Position numbers and translations under genes: made by a program
In this document: piece by piece, positions 7,228 through 16,356 of the stretch
Numbering within the stretch: position 1 is the stretch's first letter
Layout of the letters: every line of letters starts with the position of its first letter
NCBI GenBank assembly: GCA_964624255.1
Contig: CAZUWV010000007.1
Span: forward strand, 1-35,714
DNA length: 35,714 nt
Direction: 5' to 3'
Source of the DNA: JAUZQZ01 sp964624255
GTDB taxonomy: Bacteria > Pseudomonadota > Zetaproteobacteria > Mariprofundales > Mariprofundaceae
The notes under the pieces: generated by a model
Told to the model about the DNA's origin: nothing
Databases searched by the model: none
What the model saw: only the letters and a program-made list of their open reading frames with translations

Positions 7228-8808
7228 TTAGATACTCAGCGATTTAACACGACCGCGTTTTTCCATAAACAGGGAAATAATAGCGCGGGTGAATGTAATC
7301 GCCGTGAACATCGAAGCCAGGATGCCCACTGAAAGCGTTACGGCAAAACCCTTGACCGGACCGCTGCCGAACTGGAACAACACAATAGCGGCGATCAGCG
7401 TAGTAATGTTGGCATCGACAATGGTCGTAAATGCTTTGTCATAGCCGCCGTCAATCGCGGCCAGCGGTGTTTTACCAAGGGTTATTTCTTCCCGGATGCG
7501 CTCGAAGATTAGCACATTGGCATCGACGGCCATACCAATGGTCAACACGATACCTGCCATACCCGGCAACGTGAGTGTCGCGCCGATCATACTCATGACG
7601 GCAACAATCAGCAGCAGATTGAACGCCAGGGCCAGATTGGCCACCATGCCAAAGGCGCGATAGTACACGGCCATAAAGACGAGAACCAAGACACCGCCAA
7701 TGATGATGGAGTTCATTCCTTCCCGAACGGAATCCTTGCCCAGACTGGGACCGACGGAGCGTTCTTCCACGATCTTGACCGGAGCGGGCAGAGCGCCAGC
7801 GCGCAACACAATAGCCAGATCATGTGCTTCGGTCGGCGTAAAACTACCGGTAATCTGCGCCGAACCACCCGAAATACGCTCACGAATGACGGGCGCCGAA
7901 TTGACTACACCGTCCAGAATAATGGCGAAGCGGTCGCCGACGTGGGTCTCGGTCAACCGATCGAACCTGCGCGCACCCTTGCTATTGAACTTGAGAGTAA
8001 CCGCATATTCGTTGAAACGAGAATCAATGGATACACGCGCATCGGCAATTTCCGTCCCGGAGAGTTCGGTACGTTTCTTGAGCAAATATGGCTGCCGGAA
8101 AGGTTGGCCGCCGCGCGTGGTTTCCGGACCGTACATAATCATGTCACCGGGCGGAACCTGGCCCTGAAGCGCCTTGTTCAGGTCACCTTTCCCGTCGACC
8201 ATCTTGAATTCAAGCTGAGCGGTACGACCAATCAGGCTCTTGGCGCGGGCCGTATCTCCATAGCCTGGAATCTGAACCAGAATTCGATGCTCGCCCTGCC
8301 TGATAATAACCGGCTCCGTGGTACCCAAGGCATCGATTCGTGTCCGTATCACTTCGATAGCCTGATCCACAGCGAATTTTTCGATTTCTTTGGCATCCTT
8401 CTTTTTAATAGTCAGTTCGAAGCGACCATTGCCCTTATCTACCAAATTATAATTAGGAAAACTCTTCACCAACAATTTACGGGTAGCGGCGGTATCCCCC
8501 ACTTTTTTAATGATGATGTTGAGTGTTTGCCCCTTGGCCTCCAGTTCGCGATACCGGATTCTGGCCTTTCGCAGAAGCTGGCGGGCAGAATCTACGTCTT
8601 CTTCCACCGAGTGTTCCACGGCCTTGTTAACATCTACATTCAGGGCCAGGCTCACCCCTCCCTTAAGATCCAGGCCCAAATTCAGGGATTTACTTAAACC
8701 CTGAGGCCACCAGGATGGTGGTGACATGACGTTGGGCAGGCTGCCCATGATCGAAACAATCAGTACGGCGGCAATCAACCAGATTTTCCAGCGCGGATAA
8801 GCGTGCAT
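7228..8808 (-). CDS. secD: Protein translocase subunit SecD
   Basis: 526 aa. RND-type inner-membrane protein with a large periplasmic P1 domain that pulls exported chains out of SecYEG. TM1 is at ~7-27, then LGLDLKGGVSLALNVD (the conserved GLDLxGG), the P1 region with RIDALGTTEPVIIRQGEHRI, and a C-terminal six-helix RND core including MAGIVLTIGMAVDANVLIFE and FGSGPVKGFAVTLSVGILAS. Shorter than E. coli SecD (615 aa) but within the range of other Pseudomonadota. AAGGATCACTC precedes the ATG. Operon with yajC upstream and secF downstream. Confidence 0.97.
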   Translation of the reverse strand: MHAYPRWKIWLIAAVLIVSIMGSLPNVMSPPSWWPQGLSKSLNLGLDLKGGVSLALNVDVNKAVEHSVEEDVDSARQLLRKARIRYRELEAKGQTLNIIIKKVGDTAATRKLLVKSFPNYNLVDKGNGRFELTIKKKDAKEIEKFAVDQAIEVIRTRIDALGTTEPVIIRQGEHRILVQIPGYGDTARAKSLIGRTAQLEFKMVDGKGDLNKALQGQVPPGDMIMYGPETTRGGQPFRQPYLLKKRTELSGTEIADARVSIDSRFNEYAVTLKFNSKGARRFDRLTETHVGDRFAIILDGVVNSAPVIRERISGGSAQITGSFTPTEAHDLAIVLRAGALPAPVKIVEERSVGPSLGKDSVREGMNSIIIGGVLVLVFMAVYYRAFGMVANLALAFNLLLIVAVMSMIGATLTLPGMAGIVLTIGMAVDANVLIFERIREEITLGKTPLAAIDGGYDKAFTTIVDANITTLIAAIVLFQFGSGPVKGFAVTLSVGILASMFTAITFTRAIISLFMEKRGRVKSLSI

Positions 8809-8832
8809 GAGTGATCCTTTTAACTTGTAGCG

Positions 8833-9192
8833 TTAGTCAGCAATGTTGGTGACGGTGTCACGTTTAATGGCGACACGCACCCTGTCGGCAATATCCAGCT
8901 TGATAATATCTTCGCTGACATCATGAACAGTCCCGATAATACCACCTGCGGTAACGATTTTATCACCTTTTTTCAGCTCTTTGATCATGTCGCGGTGTGT
9001 CTTCATCCGTTTTTGCTGCGGACGGATCAGCAGGAAATAGAAAATAATAATAATGAGGGCCAGCGGTGCTAGCGAAGTAAGGCTTCCTCCTGCCAGACCT
9101 CCTCCTGCAGCCAGCGCCATGTCGGGTGCGGCAATGCACCCCAAAAATATAGCCGCAATCAGGGCGGAAAGATGGTTCAAATGATAATTCAT
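8833..9192 (-). CDS. yajC: Preprotein translocase subunit YajC
   Basis: 119 aa single-span membrane protein that associates with SecDF. The core LIIIIFYFLLIRPQQKRMK (~46-64) and the KKGDKIVTAGGIIGTV block (~75-90) are diagnostic. The N-terminus has an extra hydrophobic stretch (~8-29) ending at ALA, which looks like a cleavable signal and is longer than the usual YajC N-terminus. AGGAGA lies 11 nt before the ATG. Start is 3 bases after the tgt stop, so the genes are co-transcribed. Confidence 0.95.
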   Translation of the reverse strand: MNYHLNHLSALIAAIFLGCIAAPDMALAAGGGLAGGSLTSLAPLALIIIIFYFLLIRPQQKRMKTHRDMIKELKKGDKIVTAGGIIGTVHDVSEDIIKLDIADRVRVAIKRDTVTNIAD

Positions 9193-9195
9193 GGT

Positions 9196-10353
9196 TCAAG
9201 TATCTCCTGATATGTCCTGTCTGCCATGGTAGCAGCGCAGGAAATGGTCGCGGAATTGAGGCCATTGACTGGCTTCAATCGAGGCACGGGCCTTCCGCAT
9301 AAGCGTGCAATAGTAGTGAAGATTGTGCACTGTATTCAACCTCGAACTTAAAATTTCCTTGCTGGTATATAAATGGCGTAGGTAAGCACGCGAAAAATGC
9401 TGACAGGCATAGCACTTACAAGAATCCATGAGTGGCCGCGGGTCATCACGAAAACGCGCCTGCTTGATGTTAATGGGGCCGGAATCGGTAAATAATGTTC
9501 CATTGCGGGCATTTCGCGTGGGCATGACGCAGTCAAACATATCAATGCCACGATCAATCCCCTCGATTAAATCCGTGGGCGTTCCGACACCCATCAGGTA
9601 ATGAGGTTTGTCTTCGGGCAGTTGCCGCGCGAGCGCATCGAGCATGGCCAGCATGTCTTCTTTGGGTTCGCCCACCGACAAGCCGCCAATGGCAATGCCT
9701 TCAAAACCCATGCCCGACAATTGCTGCAACGACTCCAGGCGGAGTTCTGGATACATACCACCTTGCACAATACCAAACAATGCCTGCTGTAAATTTGGGG
9801 GCAGATGTTCGCGGCACTCCCGCGCCCAGCGCATGGAGAGTTCCATGGAAGAGCGTGCTTCATCCATGGTAGCCGGGAAGGCAGTGCATTCATCGAAGCT
9901 CATGACGATATCGCTGCCCAGCTGCTGCTGAATATCCATGCTTTCCTTCGGCCCCAAAAACACTTCATCGCCATTGATATGCGAGCGGAAACGCACACCG
10001 TGCGCCTCAATTTTTCGCAAATCTCCCAGCGACCAGACCTGGAAGCCACCTGAATCTGTCAAAATGGGACCATCCCACGCCATAAAACGATGCAAGCCTC
10101 CCATCCGTCCGATAAGATCCGCGCCGGGGCGCAACATCAGATGGTAGGTGTTGCTGAGAATGATTTGCGCACCAACCTCGTCGAGGTCACGAGGCGTCAT
10201 GGCTTTGACCGTAGCTTGCGTGCCGACAGGCATAAAGACGGGGGTTTCCACGCTACCATGTGGGAGCCGCATGCAGCCGCGTCGGGCAAGGCCGGAGACA
10301 TCTTGATGTGAAATCGTAAATTGCAAGGCGGACATGGCGGCGCAGACTGCCAT
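9196..10353 (-). CDS. tgt: Queuine tRNA-guanine transglycosylase
   Basis: 385 aa TIM-barrel enzyme that swaps the wobble G of GUN anticodons for preQ1, leading to queuosine. Visible: TDSGGFQVWSLGDLRKI with catalytic Asp at ~100, GGLSVGEPKEDM, the nucleophile block DMFDCVMPTRNARNG (~270-285), and a zinc site C312-x-C314-x2-C317-x25-H343. Start choice: the ATG opening MAVCAAM has GAGAGG 6 nt upstream; the ATG six codons later (MSALQF) fits the family start but has no ribosome site. No queA is next to it. A possible promoter for this unit (TTGGCA about 17 bases before TGATAG) lies in the 127-base gap after rodA. Confidence 0.96.
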   Translation of the reverse strand: MAVCAAMSALQFTISHQDVSGLARRGCMRLPHGSVETPVFMPVGTQATVKAMTPRDLDEVGAQIILSNTYHLMLRPGADLIGRMGGLHRFMAWDGPILTDSGGFQVWSLGDLRKIEAHGVRFRSHINGDEVFLGPKESMDIQQQLGSDIVMSFDECTAFPATMDEARSSMELSMRWARECREHLPPNLQQALFGIVQGGMYPELRLESLQQLSGMGFEGIAIGGLSVGEPKEDMLAMLDALARQLPEDKPHYLMGVGTPTDLIEGIDRGIDMFDCVMPTRNARNGTLFTDSGPINIKQARFRDDPRPLMDSCKCYACQHFSRAYLRHLYTSKEILSSRLNTVHNLHYYCTLMRKARASIEASQWPQFRDHFLRCYHGRQDISGDT

Positions 10354-10480
10354 GCTACGCCTCTCAATCAAAACTTATCTTGCCCTATCAGGGGAAAGGA
10401 AGAATCCATGCCAAAATTCAGCAGCGCGTGTTACTTGACTTGATTGCGAATCGTTTTCGGAAATTTTATGCAGCGATGGG

Positions 10481-11587
10481 TTAAGCCAAAGGACTACCCG
10501 GGCGTTGCCAGTACACACGGTCTTTTGATTCGATGGCAACACGCATCACCAGCGCCAGTGCCGCCAACATGGTAATCAGGGCTGAACCACCGTAACTAAT
10601 GAAAGGTAGCGGCACCCCGACCACTGGCAAAAGACCCGTCACCATGCCAATGTTGATACAGGCGTAGAGCGTAAAAATTATCGCCACGCCAATACAAATC
10701 AAACTGCCAAACCGCGTCGATGCACGATCGGCAATGGTGAGTATGCGCGAAATCATGATACCATAAAGCAGAAGCAGCAGCGCAGATACTATCAGCCCGC
10801 CCTCTTCAGCCAGTACGGCAAAAATAAAATCCGTATGTTGCTCCGGCAGGAAGTGTAGCCGCGCTTGCGTGCCATGCAGAAAACCTTTACCCAAAAGTCC
10901 CCCCGAACCAATAGCAATTTTGGATTGAATTAGATGATAACCGGCACCCAGCGCGTCTGCTTCTGGATGGAGGAAGCTTAATACGCGTTCTTTCTGGTAA
11001 GCATGCATGCTGTGCCAGAGCACAGGCAAGGCGGCAAGCATGGCTGCAAACCCGTAAAAACCCCAGCGCCAGGGAAGTCCGGCGATAAATAGCATCAGAA
11101 CTGCGGCGGAAAGCAACACCAGCGTGGTTCCCAAGTCGGGCTGAAGGACGATGAGAATGGCGGGTGCCAGGGTAAAAGCCAGAGCGACACACAGGTCTTT
11201 GAACGAGCCTGCCGTACGCGAGGCAAACCAATGGGCCAGGATAAGCATCAGAGCCCATTTCATGAGTTCCGAAGGTTGGAAGTAGATGAAGCCAAGATTC
11301 AACCAGCGGCGTGCACCCATATGTACGTCTCCGATGACGGGTACCAGGGCCAGAGCAATCAGGGTGACAATATAAACAGGCCAGGCAAAGAGTCCGACCA
11401 TACGCAAAGGAATGTGACTAATGGTAAAAAACACCCCCATCCCCAATAGCCAATAAATAAGCTGGCGTTGCCACAGACCTATGCTACCCTGATAGACGGC
11501 GGCATAGAGCGTGGCTATCCCTAGGGCCGCAAGGCCGAACAGACACAGGAGCAGCACGGTGTCCATGCGTTTGAGGATAGCAATCAT
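10481..11587 (-). CDS. mrdB (rodA): Peptidoglycan glycosyltransferase RodA
   Basis: 368 aa SEDS-family membrane protein that polymerises lipid II during side-wall growth together with PBP2. About ten hydrophobic segments are visible, with VLQPDLGTTLVLL (~148-160), a large loop containing the conserved QKERVLSFLHPEADALGAGY block, KGFLHGTQARLHFLPEQHTD, and the C-terminal PFISYGGSALI signature. Length is typical. Its ATG overlaps the mrdA stop by four bases (ATGA), so translation is coupled to PBP2, which fits their 1:1 complex. Last gene of the mreBCD-mrdA-mrdB cluster. Confidence 0.97.
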   Translation of the reverse strand: MIAILKRMDTVLLLCLFGLAALGIATLYAAVYQGSIGLWQRQLIYWLLGMGVFFTISHIPLRMVGLFAWPVYIVTLIALALVPVIGDVHMGARRWLNLGFIYFQPSELMKWALMLILAHWFASRTAGSFKDLCVALAFTLAPAILIVLQPDLGTTLVLLSAAVLMLFIAGLPWRWGFYGFAAMLAALPVLWHSMHAYQKERVLSFLHPEADALGAGYHLIQSKIAIGSGGLLGKGFLHGTQARLHFLPEQHTDFIFAVLAEEGGLIVSALLLLLYGIMISRILTIADRASTRFGSLICIGVAIIFTLYACINIGMVTGLLPVVGVPLPFISYGGSALITMLAALALVMRVAIESKDRVYWQRPGSPLA

Positions 11588-13380
11588 CCTTGCCTCTTCG
11601 CTGCTGCGGCGTTTGCCGTGATCGCTGCCATAGCACGTACGATGGCAGCGGCTACGGGTGCGGCGGCGCTGCCGCCATGGCCACCGTGCTCGACAAACAC
11701 AGCAAATGCAATACGTGGATGCTTATAGGGAGCGAAACCCATAAACCAGGCATGGTCCCTGTATTTGTACTGCTGCTTCCCGGCGTGCGGATGCATCCCC
11801 CCCCGCCCCTCGGAAATGACCTGCGCCGTACCTGTTTTTCCGGCCACCTGCCATGGCGAACGGCTAAGGTATCTGTGCGCCGTACCATGTCGCTCGGCGA
11901 CAACGTCGCGCATCGCCTTGCGAACAATATCCAGGTCACGGGGTTTGATATCAATAACATGCGACACGTGGGGCGGCAAACCGGCTTGCAAATGTGGGGT
12001 AAGAAGCTTGCCGCCATTGGCAATGGCAGCGGCAAAACGTGCCATTTGTAACGGTGTAACATCAACGGCGCCCTGGCCGATAGCGGTAATCATGATTTCG
12101 CCACGGAACCATCGGCGCGCACGTCCGCCCCGCAGCATAAGGGCACCGGGTATGGTTCCGCTTGCCTCCGGCGTCAGCCGGATCCCCGTGCGTTGCCCAA
12201 AGCCCCATAGCTCCGCCTCATCGCGAATAGATTTCATGCCAAGCTGATCGCCCAGTTTGTAAAAATAAACATCGCAGGACTGCACGAGGGCTTTATGCAG
12301 ATCCACACGCCCATGTCCCCGCCTCTTCCAGCAATGTAATGTGCGGTCGGCCAGCTTGAGGTAGCCGGGGCACTGCGTTGTACCAAACGCCAGCGGTGCA
12401 TGATATTGGAGTCCGGCAAGGGCGGTCAGCAATTTGAAGGTAGAGGCTGGAGGATAGGCTGCCTGCAACGCGCGGTTAAGCAACGGGTGCTGCTTGTCGT
12501 CCACCCATGCTTTCCACTGTTTGGCTTCCAGGCCGGTAATAAAACGGTTGGGGGAGAAACCGGGCTGGCTCAATAAAGCCAGCACTTCACCCGAATGTAC
12601 ATCCAGAACCACAACCGCGCCGGTACGTTTACCCAGGGCTTTGGCTGCGGCCTGCTGTAGCCTCACATCCAGACTCAGGCGCAGAGGCGTACCCATGATG
12701 GGTGCTTTCCGCTTAAATACGCTAACGCGTCTGCCATGCGCGTCCACTTCCTCATATTGTGCACCCGGTGTACCATGCAAATGCGCCTCAAACGAACGTT
12801 CGACACCGCTTTTTCCAACCTTCGCCGTTGGTAAAATTCCATGTCGAACATCGCGCGGGCTTGCCAGTGACAAATACCCGACCAGGTGCGATGTAAGACT
12901 GCCATAAGGGTAGAAACGATGCGTTTCAGCCTGAACATCCACGCCGGGAAGCTGATGCAAGCGTGCCGCAATCGGTGCGGCCTCCTTCCAGGTAAGTTTA
13001 TCGGCCAACAGAACCGGCCTGTCCGCCCGCGCCCGGCGAATACGGGAACGGAGGCGTGTTACCCGATGATCTCCCCAGTGAAGCATTCGTTGCAGTTTCG
13101 CCAACAGAGCATTGGTATGCTCCGCCCGCCCCGGAATGAGCGTAATCCGCCAGGAAATACGGTTGACGGCTAACCCTCGACCATTCCGATCTGTGATTTC
13201 GCCACGTGTGGGAAGGATGGGAACGACGTTGATTCTATTCTGTTCCGCTTGCAGAAAAAAGCCTTCATACTGAAGCCATTGCAAATTAATCAAGCGGCCT
13301 GTCAGCAACAGTATCAATACCACGCCCATGACCCGGAGGAGGAGGAGACGTCGCTCAAAACAATTACGGACTTTAAGCAT
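11584..13380 (-). CDS. mrdA: Penicillin-binding protein 2 (peptidoglycan transpeptidase)
   Basis: 598 aa class B PBP, the cross-linking partner of RodA in the elongasome. One N-terminal membrane segment (~9-28), a pedestal/dimerisation region, and a transpeptidase domain with SxxK (STFK, Ser ~313), SCD (~368-370) and KTGT (~515-518). I start at the ATG opening MLKVRNCFERR because AGGAAG sits 5 nt upstream; the open frame extends 24 residues further with no family support. A run of eight C/G bases near 11797-11804 encodes a glycine-rich loop. Ends in a 4-base overlap with rodA. Confidence 0.96.
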   Translation of the reverse strand: MLKVRNCFERRLLLLRVMGVVLILLLTGRLINLQWLQYEGFFLQAEQNRINVVPILPTRGEITDRNGRGLAVNRISWRITLIPGRAEHTNALLAKLQRMLHWGDHRVTRLRSRIRRARADRPVLLADKLTWKEAAPIAARLHQLPGVDVQAETHRFYPYGSLTSHLVGYLSLASPRDVRHGILPTAKVGKSGVERSFEAHLHGTPGAQYEEVDAHGRRVSVFKRKAPIMGTPLRLSLDVRLQQAAAKALGKRTGAVVVLDVHSGEVLALLSQPGFSPNRFITGLEAKQWKAWVDDKQHPLLNRALQAAYPPASTFKLLTALAGLQYHAPLAFGTTQCPGYLKLADRTLHCWKRRGHGRVDLHKALVQSCDVYFYKLGDQLGMKSIRDEAELWGFGQRTGIRLTPEASGTIPGALMLRGGRARRWFRGEIMITAIGQGAVDVTPLQMARFAAAIANGGKLLTPHLQAGLPPHVSHVIDIKPRDLDIVRKAMRDVVAERHGTAHRYLSRSPWQVAGKTGTAQVISEGRGGMHPHAGKQQYKYRDHAWFMGFAPYKHPRIAFAVFVEHGGHGGSAAAPVAAAIVRAMAAITANAAAAKRQG

Positions 13381-13575
13381 GATGACTTCCTGTGAATTCA
13401 TCAAAGCGCCCATGAACAGGCGCGCAAACCCGAGGCTCGCATCGCAAACCATGACTTTGCAAAGGAAGTGAGGACCACTCTTTTAATACGGGCTGCTGGC
13501 TCGTACCCTTCAGGCGACCTTGTTGTCGCTTTCCGTAGAATAAAAAAGCCATGGATAGCCCCTTTACAGACTCCA
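13381..13575 (-). other. Gap between mreD and mrdA, no convincing gene
   Basis: 195 bases separate mreD from mrdA although every other junction in this shape cluster is 3 bases or an overlap. Two short overlapping frames (about 64 and 68 codons) cross it, but neither has a recognisable motif or ribosome site. No terminator with a T-run and no good promoter stands out. Confidence 0.4.
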
Positions 13576-13989
13576 TCAAGCAATTTGACGTTCATAGAGC
13601 TGCACCAGCATATACCATATCGGAATACAAAGGGAAATGGTGAGTAACCATTGTGTCACACCTGCCCCGTGCCAAAGCATGGGGAGCGTGAGCAAGGTCA
13701 TGAATACCAACCGTTGCGGCAAGCCCGCACCAATCTGACTATCCAGACGGGTAAGCACATATGGAAACAAACAGGCTATGGGGAACACACCCCAGACTGA
13801 CCAGTACAAGGCAAGATCATGGACCAGGATTGCCGGTAACACCCATGGCCACGTATGGCGCCGGGCCAGCAATGTGGCAAGTAGCAGTGCTAGAGCCCAA
13901 TCCGGCTGAGGGGTACCTCCAGATGCCAGGTTCAGCCCGAGCCCCGCGAAGGCAAGTCCGGATACAAGAAAAGGGGTGGGAGATATCAT
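13576..13989 (-). CDS. mreD: Rod shape-determining protein MreD
   Basis: 137 aa, nearly all hydrophobic: about five membrane segments. MreD links MreC and the cell-wall synthases in the elongasome. Sequence conservation is low in this family; the call rests on the all-membrane character, the PDWALALLLATLLAR and DLALYWSVWGVFP stretches, length, and position directly after mreC. I start at the ATG (MISPTPF) that overlaps the mreC stop (ATGA); a start ten codons upstream is possible but would overlap mreC more. Confidence 0.88.
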   Translation of the reverse strand: MISPTPFLVSGLAFAGLGLNLASGGTPQPDWALALLLATLLARRHTWPWVLPAILVHDLALYWSVWGVFPIACLFPYVLTRLDSQIGAGLPQRLVFMTLLTLPMLWHGAGVTQWLLTISLCIPIWYMLVQLYERQIA

Positions 13990-14783
13990 GGCCCTCGCCG
14001 GGAAGCGATGGAAAGCCAAGCATCGCGCCGCCAGTGTGCCACCGGGCGGGCACTTACATCCGCGAAGATACTGCCCGCGACTTTATGGATATACATAATC
14101 CGGGCGACAGGGATGCCTGGTGGAAAAACACCACCTGCGCCACTGGTTATGAGGATACTGGTTTCGGGAGGGGCATATTTGAACGGAACAAACTTCACCC
14201 GCAACGTTTCACCCTGGCCACGCACAAAGGCGGCGAGGGTACTCCCTGGCAAGGTGACGGGGACCGCCATGGAGGCGTCAAGAATGGTACGCACGACGGC
14301 ATACTTGCCCTGTACCCTGTCGACCAGCCCGACAAGACCTTCGCTGGATACGACGACATCACCCCGGCTGATTGTGTTCTGCGCGCGGAGTAGCAACCGT
14401 TGACTCTTTCTATCTGGACTGCGGCCCAATACCCTGGCGGCATGCCAGCGATATCCAGGCAACGCTTTTAGTCCCAACAAGGCGCGAAACCGAAGATTCT
14501 CGGCACGCAATGCGCGAATCTCCTGCTGAGCACCTGCTTGCTGTTGTACCGTTCCTCGCAAATGAAGATTCTCGGCTTGAAGGTATTGCTGCCTGGTGAA
14601 CCACAGGTTGATGTCCTGCCACCAGTGCGCAGGCGTTTGCAACGCGTTGACCAGAGGGGACATCAACAGGTCGATTGTTTGCCCGAGGGGTAATTGCTGA
14701 ATGAAAAAAAGCAGCATGAGTCCGGCGACGATTCCTGCCCAGAGGCGGATTTTTAGCCACCGGGTCACGAAACGATGGCGCAC
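13986..14783 (-). CDS. mreC: Rod shape-determining protein MreC
   Basis: 265 aa. Cytoplasmic tip, one membrane span (~13-31), a predicted coiled coil (~66-100, LRGTVQQQAGAQQEIRALRA), then a periplasmic beta-domain with ARVLGRSPD, SSEGLVGLVDRVQGKYAVVR and TSGAGGVFPPGIPVA, all MreC signatures. It scaffolds PBP2 and connects MreB to the periplasm. Begins 3 bases after mreB and overlaps mreD by 4. The C-terminus is short compared with E. coli MreC (367 aa), lacking the long variable tail. Confidence 0.95.
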   Translation of the reverse strand: MRHRFVTRWLKIRLWAGIVAGLMLLFFIQQLPLGQTIDLLMSPLVNALQTPAHWWQDINLWFTRQQYLQAENLHLRGTVQQQAGAQQEIRALRAENLRFRALLGLKALPGYRWHAARVLGRSPDRKSQRLLLRAQNTISRGDVVVSSEGLVGLVDRVQGKYAVVRTILDASMAVPVTLPGSTLAAFVRGQGETLRVKFVPFKYAPPETSILITSGAGGVFPPGIPVARIMYIHKVAGSIFADVSARPVAHWRRDAWLSIASRRGP

Positions 14784-14786
14784 AAA

Positions 14787-15824
14787 TTATTCCTCGAACA
14801 GTACGTCCCGCATGCGATCCAGTTCATCCAACACCCTGCCACATCCCAACACCACACAATGCAGCGGATTTTCCGCAACAGTGACGGGGAGGGATGTTTC
14901 TTCCCTCAGAAGCTGATCCAGCCCTGTCAGCAAGGCGCCGCCACCGGTAAGCACAATACCTTTATCAACAATATCCGCCGCAAGTTCCGGAGGCGTGCGC
15001 TCCAGACAGACCTTAATGCCTTCGATAATAGCATTGATCGGCTCAGTGATAGCTTCGAGAATCTCGGAATCGTCCAGGGACAAGCTCTTGGGCACGCCAT
15101 TGATAAGGTCCCGGCCTTTAACATCCATTTCCCGGCGCTGTTCCTGTGGATAGGCGCTACCCAGTGCGATCTTGATATTTTCAGCCGTCGCGGAGCCTAC
15201 GAGCAAGCTGTATTTGCGTCGTAGATGATTAATGATGGCTTCATCCATTTTATCGCCACCGACGCGTACCGAACGCGAATAGACAATACCGCCATAGCTG
15301 ATAACAGCGATTTCACTGGTTCCGCCGCCAATATCCACCACCAGGGAGCCAGATGCTTCGGTAACCGGAAGATCCGCGCCGATAGCTGCCGCCATCGGCT
15401 CTTCAATCAGATATACTTCACGCGCTCCGGCCGTTAGTCCCGTATCACGAATAGCCTTACGCTCCACGGGTGTGGAGCCATAGGGTACGCAAATTACGAT
15501 ACGCGGCGCCAACCCCCAACTCCGTTGATGCACCTTGCGAATAAACTGTTTAAGCATTTCTTCGGTAACGACAAAATCAGCAATTACGCCATCCTTCAAC
15601 GGACGGATGGCTCGGATAGATCCGGGAGTCCGGCCCAGCATACGTTTAGCATCGCCGCCCACGGCGAGAACCCGACGATCTTTTTTCCCACCGCCTTCAT
15701 GAATGGCGACGACTGATGGTTCATCCAGAACGATACCCTCACCGCGGACATAAATGAGCGTATTCGCCGTACCAAGGTCAATCGCGATATCTCTCGAAAA
15801 AAAGCCAAAAATACGTTGTAACAT
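14787..15824 (-). CDS. mreB: Rod shape-determining actin homologue MreB
   Basis: 345 aa bacterial actin that organises side-wall synthesis. Actin-fold motifs: phosphate-1 DLGTANTLIYVRGEGIVLDE (~17-36), VPYGSTPVERKAIRD, LVVDIGGGTSEIAVIS (phosphate-2), and VLTGGGALLTGLDQLL (adenosine site). The N-terminal MLQRIFGFFSRD is the usual amphipathic membrane-binding start. Length is normal. First gene of the mre cluster; the 248 bases between it and the tRNA hold no gene and no clear mreB promoter. Confidence 0.98.
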   Translation of the reverse strand: MLQRIFGFFSRDIAIDLGTANTLIYVRGEGIVLDEPSVVAIHEGGGKKDRRVLAVGGDAKRMLGRTPGSIRAIRPLKDGVIADFVVTEEMLKQFIRKVHQRSWGLAPRIVICVPYGSTPVERKAIRDTGLTAGAREVYLIEEPMAAAIGADLPVTEASGSLVVDIGGGTSEIAVISYGGIVYSRSVRVGGDKMDEAIINHLRRKYSLLVGSATAENIKIALGSAYPQEQRREMDVKGRDLINGVPKSLSLDDSEILEAITEPINAIIEGIKVCLERTPPELAADIVDKGIVLTGGGALLTGLDQLLREETSLPVTVAENPLHCVVLGCGRVLDELDRMRDVLFEE

Positions 15825-16017
15825 CTACTATTGTTCCTCTGTTCTGGTTTGACCTAGTTAAACTTGAGCCACAACGCCCCAAGCTAAAAGCTGAAGCCGT
15901 TTTGGTAAAGAAGAATGTAAGCATCGGCGGGTAAAGTCCGGGAACTGATAATTCGAATCAAAGGGTTGCGGCATGCGCCGTGTGTCAATGTCGGATCCTG
16001 GAATGAAGGGCTGGCAC

Positions 16018-16046
16018 TTGCGAGGTAATGATTGTCCGCTTATGAT
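16018..16046 (+). promoter_or_regulatory. Sigma70-type promoter of tRNA-Pro
   Basis: TTGCGA (-35, 16018-16023), 17-base spacer, TATGAT (-10, 16041-16046), then a GC-rich discriminator (GCGCGCCC) of the kind seen at stringently controlled stable-RNA promoters. The predicted start is about 20 bases before the tRNA 5' end. Confidence 0.7.
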
Positions 16047-16072
16047 GCGCGCCCTTGCTAATTCAACTAATT

Positions 16073-16149
16073 CGGGGTGTGGCGCAGCCTGGTAGCGCGT
16101 ACCGTTCGGGACGGTAAGGTCGGAGGTTCGAACCCTCTCACCCCGACCA
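16073..16149 (+). tRNA. tRNA-Pro (anticodon CGG)
   Basis: 77 nt with encoded CCA. Acceptor stem CGGGGTG / CACCCCG, D arm GCGCAGCCTGGTAGCGC, anticodon stem TACCG / CGGTA around the loop TTCGGGA (anticodon CGG, reads CCG), and T arm with GGTTCGAACCC. The D and anticodon arms closely resemble E. coli tRNA-Pro(CGG). It lies between the divergent mreB and cmk transcription units. Confidence 0.97.
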
Positions 16150-16179
16150 CCTATTCTTTCATGAAAAATGCAGGTTGAC

Positions 16180-16196
16180 CCTGTCCCGTGGACAGG
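16180..16196 (+). terminator. Possible hairpin after tRNA-Pro
   Basis: A perfect 6-bp stem (CCTGTC / GACAGG, loop CCGTG) lies about 30 bases after the tRNA. There is no following T-run, so a terminator role is weak; it may be a processing or pausing structure. Confidence 0.25.
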
Positions 16197-16287
16197 CCGC
16201 GGGTGATTGGATGATTCAGCGCCGCGCTTACATTCGTTTGGAAAAACTGTCATGGTATCACGAACCGCTTTGGATCTGGAGATGGCT

Positions 16288-16318
16288 TTGCGTATAAACC
16301 CGAAGCATAAAATATGAT
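16288..16318 (+). promoter_or_regulatory. Possible cmk-rpsA promoter
   Basis: TATGAT (16313-16318) in an AT-rich stretch, with TTGCGT (16288-16293) 19 bases upstream. The spacing is long, so the -35 match is uncertain. Confidence 0.3.
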
Positions 16319-16356
16319 ACAGCACCCGAAAGGGGCCACAACACGGGGAGTCTGCC

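Noticed and set aside
7822..8697. 291-codon plus-strand frame antisense to secD
   Set aside because: Shadow of a well-supported secD; composition looks non-protein and there is no ribosome site.
13761..14393. 210-codon plus-strand frame antisense to mreC and mreD
   Set aside because: Shadow frame with no motifs; both genes on the other strand are supported by order and sequence.
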